A DNA stretch of 36,533 nucleotides from assembly GCA_900546065.1 (NCBI GenBank), contig URBK01000023.1, forward strand, positions 1-36,533, in the 5' to 3' direction. The notes beneath the pieces were generated by a model. The model ran no database searches, was not told the DNA's origin, and saw only the letters and a program-made list of their open reading frames with translations. The position numbers and the translations under genes are program-made. Below are positions 1 through 6,872 of the stretch, in pieces (the stretch's first letter is position 1; every line of letters begins with the position of its first letter). This DNA is from an uncultured Alistipes sp. Its GTDB lineage: Bacteria; Bacteroidota; Bacteroidia; Bacteroidales; Rikenellaceae.

Positions 1-72
1 TTGCTCAGGTACTTAAAAAAAATATTTTATAATAGTGTTGCGGAATTAAGGATAACAACAAACGCATAACGT

Positions 73-816
73 ATGAAACTGCTACATATCATCCTCGCGC
101 TGCTCATGATACCGTCTCTGTCGTGGTCGAAGATCCCCGACGAGGACGATATCCTCGACCGCACGCTCGACTCTTCGTCGCCATATTACTATCCGTCGCT
201 CATGATGCGATACAACAACCTCGATACGCTCACCGAGGAGGACTACCACTACCTCTATTACGGTTACACGTATCAGGACAGCTACAAGCCGCTGGCAACG
301 AACCGAGCCGTCGACATGCTATACGAATCGCTCATGGGGCTCGACCCCGATGCCGTCACCGACGAGGAGATGCGCGAGGTGATATCCATCTGCAAGGAGG
401 CGATGAAGGTCGACCCCTTCAACCCCACGGTGCTCAACATGATGGTCTTCGCATACGGTGCGCTGGGCGACAAACAGAAGGAGGAGGCATACTTCCGCCA
501 CCTGAACGGCATACTGGAGACGATCAAGTCCTCGGGTGACGGGCGCAGCGAGAAGTACCCGATGCATATAATCATGTTCTCACATGCGGTGGATGTGGTT
601 GCGTCGATGGACCTCACGGGCAAACGCGCCGAGATCATCAGCCGCAATGTCGAATACATACCGCTGCTGCAACCCGTCAAGGCTCCCGACGGCAAAAAGA
701 TACGAGGCTTCTACTTTGATTACAGCCGTATCTACCGCAACAAGCCCGACGACGTGACATTCAAGCGCAAGCGCACATGGCAGTTCAACAACCTCAAGCC
801 GCGCGAATACAAATAG
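73..816 (+). CDS. DUF4919 family exported protein
   Basis: A 247-residue protein with a signal peptide (about residues 1-19, hydrophobic LLHIILALLMIPSLSWS) and no lipobox, so it is probably periplasmic. The body resembles DUF4919, a Bacteroidetes family of unknown function: a segment YYYPSLMMRYNN, then the aromatic motif LYYGYTYQDSYKP (about residues 61-73), then an alpha-helical stretch with a tetratricopeptide-like helix pair (DPFNPTVLNMMVFAYGALGDKQKEEAYFRHLNG). The length fits the family. The ATG at 73 follows an A/T-rich leader, normal for this phylum, which uses weak Shine-Dalgarno sites. It lies 33 bases before a clostripain-type lipoprotein gene on the same strand, so the two are probably co-transcribed. 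No catalytic residues can be assigned. The family call is from recognised motifs, not a search. Confidence 0.8.
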   Translation: MKLLHIILALLMIPSLSWSKIPDEDDILDRTLDSSSPYYYPSLMMRYNNLDTLTEEDYHYLYYGYTYQDSYKPLATNRAVDMLYESLMGLDPDAVTDEEMREVISICKEAMKVDPFNPTVLNMMVFAYGALGDKQKEEAYFRHLNGILETIKSSGDGRSEKYPMHIIMFSHAVDVVASMDLTGKRAEIISRNVEYIPLLQPVKAPDGKKIRGFYFDYSRIYRNKPDDVTFKRKRTWQFNNLKPREYK

Positions 817-849
817 CCGTCCATACGGAGAACTACAAACAACCCGAAC

Positions 850-2064
850 ATGCGTACCATATTGCGATATATCACTCTGTCGATTGCCGTCACGGCGGCA
901 ATCGTACTCTCATCGTGCCGCAAATCAAACCCGCCAAAGGATGAAGGGCCCACGCAGCATACGTTGATCTTCTACTTCACGGGCACGCAGCTCTCCTACT
1001 ACTTCGACCGCAACATCGACGCCGCGGCCAAAGCCATTGCCGACGGTGCTGCAGGCAACTGCCGCGTATTGTGCTTCTATCAGGGCAGCGACCGCAACAA
1101 CGCCCGCATAATCGAACTGAACAAAGAGAACGGCACGTGCGTCGAGAAGACGCTTGCCACATATCAGATGCCGCCGATAACCGACGGCGAGGATATGACC
1201 TACTTCCTCTCGGAGATGATTCGTATGGCTCCGGCCGAGAGCTACGGTCTCGTCATTGCAGGCCACGCTACGGCTTGGATTCCCGCCGCGATACCCTCCG
1301 CCACAGCTTCGATGCAGCCGCGCATGCAGCGACAGGACTATTGGCGCAAGGCCCCGAGCGATATCGTGACGCGATACTTCGGCGAGGTATATTCACAGCA
1401 GGCATCGAACCATTTCGAGATTACCGACATGGCCGACGCGCTGGCCGCTACGGGACACAAGTTCCGCTACCTGCTCTTCGACGCATGCTTCATGGCCAAC
1501 ATCGAATCGGCATACATTCTCCGCAACAACGCCGACTATATCATCGGCGCCCCGTGCGAGATCATAGGCGACGGTTTCCCCTACACCGACGTGCTGCCGC
1601 ACCTGCTCGCGGGAGGTGGACGTGCCACCGACATCGACGGCGTATGCCGCGCATTCTACGACTATTACGCCTCGACATACGGGTATTCGGGCACGGTCGC
1701 CGCAATAGATTGCTCGCAGATCGAACCGCTGGCCGCCATCATGAAACAGATCAATACATCCGGAAGTCTCTCCGAAGTCGACCGCGATGAGCTGCAAACA
1801 TACGAGGGACAGTGGCAGCACATATTTTTCGATCTGGGAGACTATGTGGACAAGGCGTGCGGCGACGCCACGCTCAAGGCATCATTTGCCGAACAGCTGG
1901 CGAGGTGCATACCTTATAAATACACCCTCTCGTCGTTCTGGTCGAACTACGGCGTTGCGGGCAACTACCCCGTAAACAGGTATTCTGGCATAAGCACATC
2001 AGCGCCATCCGAGATCTACCGATACGAATATGCCCTAACCCCGTGGTACACGGCCACGCATTAA
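850..2064 (+). CDS. Clostripain-type (C11) cysteine peptidase lipoprotein
   Basis: A 404-residue lipoprotein. The signal peptide ends in a lipobox LSSC with the lipidated Cys at residue 23, so the mature protein should sit on the inner or outer membrane or the surface. The domain is peptidase family C11: the beta-strand HTLIFYFTGTQLSYYFD; the catalytic His in YGLVIAGHA (His139); the catalytic Cys in FRYLLFDACFMANIESAY (Cys213); and the motif GAPCEIIGDGFPYTDVLP. C11 enzymes cut after Arg or Lys and are usually made as zymogens. The dyad looks intact, but the usual HG-x-GW context reads GHATAW here. The gene follows the DUF4919 gene by 33 bases, suggesting one transcript, and ends at a strong hairpin terminator. 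The substrate is unknown. Confidence 0.85.
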   Translation: MRTILRYITLSIAVTAAIVLSSCRKSNPPKDEGPTQHTLIFYFTGTQLSYYFDRNIDAAAKAIADGAAGNCRVLCFYQGSDRNNARIIELNKENGTCVEKTLATYQMPPITDGEDMTYFLSEMIRMAPAESYGLVIAGHATAWIPAAIPSATASMQPRMQRQDYWRKAPSDIVTRYFGEVYSQQASNHFEITDMADALAATGHKFRYLLFDACFMANIESAYILRNNADYIIGAPCEIIGDGFPYTDVLPHLLAGGGRATDIDGVCRAFYDYYASTYGYSGTVAAIDCSQIEPLAAIMKQINTSGSLSEVDRDELQTYEGQWQHIFFDLGDYVDKACGDATLKASFAEQLARCIPYKYTLSSFWSNYGVAGNYPVNRYSGISTSAPSEIYRYEYALTPWYTATH

Positions 2065-2084
2065 AACATATATTCAACAATACA

Positions 2085-2119
2085 AATGGCGGGACCTCTT
2101 TCGAGATCCCGCCATTTTT
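2085..2119. terminator. Bidirectional rho-independent terminator between convergent genes
   Basis: A GC-rich stem (AATGGCGGGA pairing with TCCCGCCATT, with imperfect inner pairs around a TTTC loop) is followed on the + strand by TTTTT. It lies between the stop of the C11 peptidase (2064) and the stop of the RluB-like gene (2162), so it can end both transcripts. The T-run is better on the + side. Confidence 0.85.
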
Positions 2120-2161
2120 CTTACGGGTCGCAGTCTCATCACTGCTTCCCCACCCTAACGC

Positions 2162-3589
2162 CTATTCATATCGGCCGCTCTTGAGGCGCTCGACCTCTTC
2201 GCGCGTCAGGAAACGCCATGCGCCGCGCTTGAGGTTCTTCTTCGTAATACCGGCATAGTAGACACGGTCGAGCTTCTGTACCGAATATCCCAGATGTTCG
2301 AATATACGGCGCACGATACGGTTGCGGCCCGAGTGTATCTCGATGCCGACCTCCTTCTTGTTCTCGCTCGCATAGGCTATCTCGTCGGCATAGACCTCGC
2401 CGTCCTCGAGCGTCACGCCCTCGGCTATACGCTCCATGTCGGCACGCGTCAGCGGCTTGTCGAGTGTCACCTGATATATCTTCTTCTTCTCGAGCGACGG
2501 GTGCGTCAACTGGCTGGCCACATCGCCGTCATTGGTGAAAAGCAGCAGTCCCACACTGTTCTTGTCGAGACGTCCTACGGGATATATACGCTCCGTGCAG
2601 GCGTTCTTCACAAGATCCATCACGGTCTTGTCGGCATGCGGGTCGTCCATCGACGTCACATATCCCTTGGGCTTGTTCAATACGAGATATACCTTCTTCT
2701 CGCCCTGAATGCGCTCGTCGTTGAAACGCACGTCGTCCGTAGGCTTAACCTTCGTACCGAGCTCCGACACGACCACACCGTTCACCGTAACCAGACCCGC
2801 TTGTATGTAGTCGTCGGCCTCACGTCGCGAGCAGAGACCCGACTGAGCCAGAAAACGGTTCAGACGCATCTCGTCGGGCATCTTCGACGGGGCGTACTTC
2901 GGATAGCGCTCCGGTCTGTCACCGGCACGGTATGAACGTTTGGGCGAATGCTCGCCGCGCGTGTCACGGGTTGACGCGCCGCGACCTCCATCGTTACGAT
3001 TGCTCCGCTGCGAAGACCCTCCGCGATACGGCTTGCGGCCAAATTCCGACGAAGAGGCTCCGCGCTCGAAGCTGCGGCCGCCGCGCTGACGCGGCTCGCG
3101 GCTCTCGAATCCCTGCTCGGCATCCTCCTGATGCTGACGATCCTCAATTGAGGACGACTCGCCTCGCCACGGACGCTCGCCGTATGATGCCCTCTTGCCA
3201 CGATACTGGCGGTCTCCGTATGATGACTGCCCGCTGCGGCCCGAATGCGACGTCTGCGCTCCGTACTCTCTTGCGGGACGTTCGCCGCGATCGCTCCGCC
3301 CTCCGCGGAATGAACTCCTGTGTACCGGGCGCTCGCCTCGCGGCTCGCGCGAAGTCTCGCCGCCATACTCGCCACCATCTCGCAGGCGGTTGTCGGCCGA
3401 AAAATTGGGATTGTACGATGCACGTTTAGCATGTGGGCGCTCGCCGCCACGCTGCGCATACCCGTCGCCGTCGGCTTCACGCCGTGGACGAGGGCCATGG
3501 TCGACTCTCTCGGCCGAAGCCGTGCGAACTCGCTTGTCGCGACCGAAACGCGATACGGCCGAAGTCGAATCCTGTTTGTTGCTGCTCAT
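2162..3589 (-). CDS. RluB/RsuA-family pseudouridine synthase with a long Arg/Gly-rich N-terminal extension
   Basis: A 475-residue protein. Residues 1-236 are low complexity, rich in R, G, S and E, with repeated RGG/RGE/YG-type motifs, and are probably disordered. An S4 RNA-binding domain follows (about 240-285, MRLNRFLAQSGLCSRREAD). The catalytic domain then carries YLVLNKPKGYVTS, the catalytic Asp342 in GRLDKNSVGLLLFTNDGD, and the C-terminal GRNRIVRRIFEHLGY motif. Enzymes of this family isomerise a uridine in ribosomal RNA; RluB acts on 23S helix 89 and RsuA on 16S. The N-terminal tail is an addition to the usual 240-300 residue enzyme. The frame stays open throughout, so it is part of the protein. 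It ends convergently with the C11 peptidase gene at the shared terminator. RluB versus RluE/RluF specificity cannot be decided here. Confidence 0.9.
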   Translation of the reverse strand: MSSNKQDSTSAVSRFGRDKRVRTASAERVDHGPRPRREADGDGYAQRGGERPHAKRASYNPNFSADNRLRDGGEYGGETSREPRGERPVHRSSFRGGRSDRGERPAREYGAQTSHSGRSGQSSYGDRQYRGKRASYGERPWRGESSSIEDRQHQEDAEQGFESREPRQRGGRSFERGASSSEFGRKPYRGGSSQRSNRNDGGRGASTRDTRGEHSPKRSYRAGDRPERYPKYAPSKMPDEMRLNRFLAQSGLCSRREADDYIQAGLVTVNGVVVSELGTKVKPTDDVRFNDERIQGEKKVYLVLNKPKGYVTSMDDPHADKTVMDLVKNACTERIYPVGRLDKNSVGLLLFTNDGDVASQLTHPSLEKKKIYQVTLDKPLTRADMERIAEGVTLEDGEVYADEIAYASENKKEVGIEIHSGRNRIVRRIFEHLGYSVQKLDRVYYAGITKKNLKRGAWRFLTREEVERLKSGRYE

Positions 3590-3624
3590 AACGATAGATT
3601 ATAATAGATATAAGATTTATGCGG

Positions 3625-3632
3625 CAAAGGTA
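3625..3632 (-). promoter_or_regulatory. Candidate -7 box for the RluB-like gene
   Basis: On the minus strand this reads TACCTTTG, matching the Bacteroidetes -7 element TAnnTTTG, about 36 bases upstream of the ATG at 3589. I see no clear TTTG -33 element at the expected distance. Confidence 0.4.
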
Positions 3633-3703
3633 ATCAAATTTCCTTACGTTGGCTCTCAGCCACATCGATTAAGCGGACAAAAAAACACTCCCCGCAGCCG
3701 CAC

Positions 3704-3736
3704 TTGGCCTCCGTTAAAAGGAAAGTTGTATCTTTG
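3704..3736 (+). promoter_or_regulatory. Candidate promoter of the MATE exporter gene
   Basis: TATCTTTG at 3729-3736 matches TAnnTTTG. A TTG at 3704-3706 lies 22 bases upstream, slightly longer than the usual 19-21. The -7 box ends 22 bases before the ATG at 3759, which supports that start and argues against the much longer open frame running upstream. Confidence 0.5.
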
Positions 3737-3758
3737 CTGCGATTTATCGTATAACACC

Positions 3759-5087
3759 ATGGGCATGAACCGCGAAATATTGCGATTGGCACTACCCAAC
3801 GTCGTCTCGAACATCACCGTACCCATCATGGGTATCGCCGGAACAGTCATAGCCGGACAATGGGGCGGATCCGCCGCAACCATAGGCGCTCTGGCCGTAG
3901 GAGTCTCGATATTCAACTTCATATATTGGAACTGCGGATTCATCCGCATGGGCACAAGCGGCCTCACGGCACAGGCTTTCGGCGCCGGCGACATGAAGAA
4001 CACCACACTCATGCTCGCACGCGCCGTATTCGTCTCGTTCATCGTCGGCTTCGGCGTCCTCATACTCCAACGACCCATAGGCCTTGCCGCCATACGGATC
4101 ATGCACGGCGACGACCTCGTCGCCGCATACTTCTTCGCCCGCATCTGGGCCGTGCCCGCGGGTGTCATGCTCTTCGGCCTCAACGGATGGCTCACGGGCA
4201 TGCAGAACGCAATAATACCGATGATCGTAGCCATCGCCGTCAACGTCATACACATAGCATGCAGCGTATGGTTCGCCTTCGGGTTCGACATGGGTATAGT
4301 CGGCATAGCATACGCCTCGGTCGTGGCTCAATGGACCGGCCTTACGGTCACCATACTAATAACGTGGCTGCACTACCGCCGCCGTTTCGTTAGGATAACG
4401 TGGAGCGAGGTGATGGACTTTTCGGCCATGCGCGAGTTCTTCGTCATCAACCGCGACATCATCATCCGCACACTCTGCATCGTCGCCGCCTACACCTTCT
4501 TCACCGCCGCCTCGGCGCGTATGGATGATCCCGTGATGCTGGCCGTGAATACCATACTGCTGCAGTTGTTCACCCTCTTCTCTTACATGAACGACGGTCT
4601 GGCATACGCCGCCGAAGCCCTCACCGGCCGCTTCATCGGCGCCCGCGACCCGCATTCGCTGCGACGCTGCGTAAAGCGCTGCATGGCATGGTGCATGGTC
4701 GTAGCCATACTCTACGTAGGTATATATATCGGATGGTGGCAGGATCTGCTCCATCTGTTCATCGACGACAAAACAACCGACGCACAACTCATCATCGACT
4801 ACGCCGGCCGCTACATCGGCTGGGTCATAGCCATACCCCTGATTGCCGCCATGCCCTTCGTCATGGATGGCGTCATGGTCGGTGCCACCCAGTCTCGCAT
4901 CATGCGCGACTCGATGCTCATAGCCACGATCGCGTACTTCGCAATATTCTACGCCCTGCATCCCATCATCGGGAACAATGCCCTGTGGCTCGCCTTCACG
5001 TCGTTCATGCTGCTGCGCGGAATATTCGAATATCTCATGTCGCGCCGTCTGCAAATAGTCTACATACAGGCCGAAAGCAACAAGTAG
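3759..5087 (+). CDS. MATE family multidrug/Na+ antiporter (DinF-like)
   Basis: About 442 residues, the usual MATE size, with some 12 hydrophobic segments. The N-terminus MNREILRLALPNVVSNITVPIMGIAGTVIAGQWG is the typical first helix of the DinF-like branch, and helix 2 contains FIYWNCGFIRMGTSGLTAQAFGAGD. These inner-membrane proteins export cationic drugs or metabolites in exchange for Na+ or H+. The reading frame is open far upstream (to 3195), but that part is antisense to the RluB-like gene and has no signal or homology. The start is taken as ATG 3759, with ATG 3765 as the alternative, just behind a promoter-like TATCTTTG. It is a single-gene unit ending at the hairpin at 5149-5182. The substrate cannot be predicted. 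Confidence 0.9.
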   Translation: MGMNREILRLALPNVVSNITVPIMGIAGTVIAGQWGGSAATIGALAVGVSIFNFIYWNCGFIRMGTSGLTAQAFGAGDMKNTTLMLARAVFVSFIVGFGVLILQRPIGLAAIRIMHGDDLVAAYFFARIWAVPAGVMLFGLNGWLTGMQNAIIPMIVAIAVNVIHIACSVWFAFGFDMGIVGIAYASVVAQWTGLTVTILITWLHYRRRFVRITWSEVMDFSAMREFFVINRDIIIRTLCIVAAYTFFTAASARMDDPVMLAVNTILLQLFTLFSYMNDGLAYAAEALTGRFIGARDPHSLRRCVKRCMAWCMVVAILYVGIYIGWWQDLLHLFIDDKTTDAQLIIDYAGRYIGWVIAIPLIAAMPFVMDGVMVGATQSRIMRDSMLIATIAYFAIFYALHPIIGNNALWLAFTSFMLLRGIFEYLMSRRLQIVYIQAESNK

Positions 5088-5148
5088 AATCCACATCCTG
5101 ACATTTTCTATTAAAATACCGGTACACGCCATATCACATCGACATAAT

Positions 5149-5182
5149 AAGAGGCGAGATCTTAAAGGATCCCGCCTCTTTT
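5149..5182. terminator. Rho-independent terminator between MATE and outer-membrane barrel genes
   Basis: The stem GAGGCG/CGCCTC, extended by GATC/GATC across one mismatch, is followed on the + strand by TTTT. It lies 62 bases after the MATE stop and 33 bases before the stop of the minus-strand barrel gene, so it probably serves both convergent units. Confidence 0.8.
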
Positions 5183-5214
5183 ATACTTCACGGAGCGCAG
5201 CCCCGCACATTGCC

Positions 5215-6870
5215 TCAGAACGTAAACTTCACACCCAGAAGGCCCTGCGCCGTATCGTAATAGTAGTAAGCCCAATCGTAAACGGTGCTGCCCGCGAGGT
5301 TGCGGCCCTCGGCATAGACAGCCCACCGCTCGTTGATGCGCCACTCGACATCCAAATTGAGGCAGAAGGTCGAAGGCGTACGATAGAGGCCCAGTGTACC
5401 CGTCTCGGGATTGACATTCATCCACTTGATACGGTCACGGTAGTCAAGCGACAGACCGGCCGTAATCTTACGTCCCAGATAACGCAACGCTGCACCCACC
5501 TCGGCACTCGGGCGGCTGCTGTAGAAGCTGTCGTAGTTCTCCCACGCATAGACTCCGGCGTGGATCTCGGCCTCGAACTGCCCCACGGGACGGAACTTCA
5601 GCTGCCCGTCGATACGCAGGCTGTGCTGGTAGGCATTCACGCCGCCGTAGTCGGCATAGTCGTAACTGAACCAATAGAGATGGTTGTCGTTGAGCGACAA
5701 CTCGGCCGAGATGTTGTATGCAAAGACGCCTCCGCCAAGATTGCCGCCTATACCTACACGGCCGTTATATACCGACTCGTTCGGCATCGTGAGGAATGTC
5801 GTCTCGCCACCCTCGGGCAATTTAAGATACGGGTTCTCATAGAGCAGCGACCCGTAATCGTGACGCCGCACACCTCCGTCAACCTCCACATAGGGTACGA
5901 ACTTCTCGCTCGTATTCTTCCACGAGATCTTCAGGTACGGGAATATCTTGTGCGGGCTGTCGGTCGAGCCGTCGAGTTTGTCGTAATAGTAGTCGGCACC
6001 TATGAGGAACTCCATCCGGCGGCCGCTCACGCCGTAACGCAAGCCTGCCATCAGCGTATTGTCCGCATATTCGCTCAGGGCTCCCGACCCGAATACGCCC
6101 GTATATCCGGCGTGTATCTTGAATATGTGTCGTCCGCCCAACAACTTGCCCAGCTCGAAGCGGGCATCGGCCTGCGACTGGCTGTGCTTGGCGGCACCCT
6201 CGGGAACATAGTTCTCGCCGAAGATATTTCCGCCCACCTCAATGTTGAAGTTCCAACGGCTCAGATCCGTAAAATCATCTCCAAAACGGATCTTTCCCGC
6301 AACATTGCCGAAGAGGATCTTCTCGCCCGTAGTTGGATAACGGTGGCGCAGCTGCTGGTCGCCGAAGATATCGACCTCAAGCATGTGGCGCCGCACGATC
6401 AGTCCGGCACGGCCGCCCACGCGGTTGCTCATCTCCGAAACGCCCGACGTAACCTTCTCGCCCAGATAGTTGCGACGGTTGCGATAGTCGCCCCAATGGT
6501 TCACGTAGGCCATGGCATAGCCGCGATCCTTGTTGTAGGTCGAGACATATATGTCGGCCTCGCTCGTCAGGGGCACACCGAACGCACCGCGCGCATAGAA
6601 CGGACGCGAACGGTTGTAATCCCAATATGTGATCGTTGCCGGACGGAAATTCTGCACCAGCATCGACGTCTCGTACGAACGCGGCGTAACCTCATACTCT
6701 ATATCCGGCTGCATGGTGACCGTATCGGTCATGTCGGGTATGACGGAGAGTTTCTGCGCCGACTTGACCATAGGCACATAATCCTTCGTCACCTCCACCT
6801 GTTTGGCCACCTGCGCCGATGCCGCCACAGGCAGCGCCGCCATCAGCAATATATATGACAGTCTCTTCAT
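5215..6870 (-). CDS. Outer-membrane beta-barrel protein (TonB-dependent-receptor-like barrel without a plug)
   Basis: About 551 residues with a cleavable signal peptide (MKRLSYILLMAALPVAASAQ). After a short N-terminal stretch (VEVTKDYVPMVKSAQKLSVIPDMTDT) the protein is alternating aromatic and polar beta-strands with turns. It ends in ...LLGVKFTF, the terminal-Phe strand typical of barrels inserted by BAM. There is no TonB plug and no carboxypeptidase-like domain, so it is not a classical SusC-type receptor despite barrel similarity. The ATG at 6870 is preferred; a TTG at 6876 would overlap the previous gene. It starts 2 bases after the stop of the TPR gene, implying translational coupling and a shared role. 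Known families of this form are annotated only as TonB-dependent-receptor-like or hypothetical. Confidence 0.75.
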   Translation of the reverse strand: MKRLSYILLMAALPVAASAQVAKQVEVTKDYVPMVKSAQKLSVIPDMTDTVTMQPDIEYEVTPRSYETSMLVQNFRPATITYWDYNRSRPFYARGAFGVPLTSEADIYVSTYNKDRGYAMAYVNHWGDYRNRRNYLGEKVTSGVSEMSNRVGGRAGLIVRRHMLEVDIFGDQQLRHRYPTTGEKILFGNVAGKIRFGDDFTDLSRWNFNIEVGGNIFGENYVPEGAAKHSQSQADARFELGKLLGGRHIFKIHAGYTGVFGSGALSEYADNTLMAGLRYGVSGRRMEFLIGADYYYDKLDGSTDSPHKIFPYLKISWKNTSEKFVPYVEVDGGVRRHDYGSLLYENPYLKLPEGGETTFLTMPNESVYNGRVGIGGNLGGGVFAYNISAELSLNDNHLYWFSYDYADYGGVNAYQHSLRIDGQLKFRPVGQFEAEIHAGVYAWENYDSFYSSRPSAEVGAALRYLGRKITAGLSLDYRDRIKWMNVNPETGTLGLYRTPSTFCLNLDVEWRINERWAVYAEGRNLAGSTVYDWAYYYYDTAQGLLGVKFTF

Positions 6871-6872
6871 AA

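Noticed and set aside
3195..3758. N-terminal extension of the MATE exporter by 188 codons
   Set aside because: The added part is antisense to the RluB-like gene, is Arg/Pro-rich without membrane character, and lies upstream of the promoter-like box at 3729-3736.
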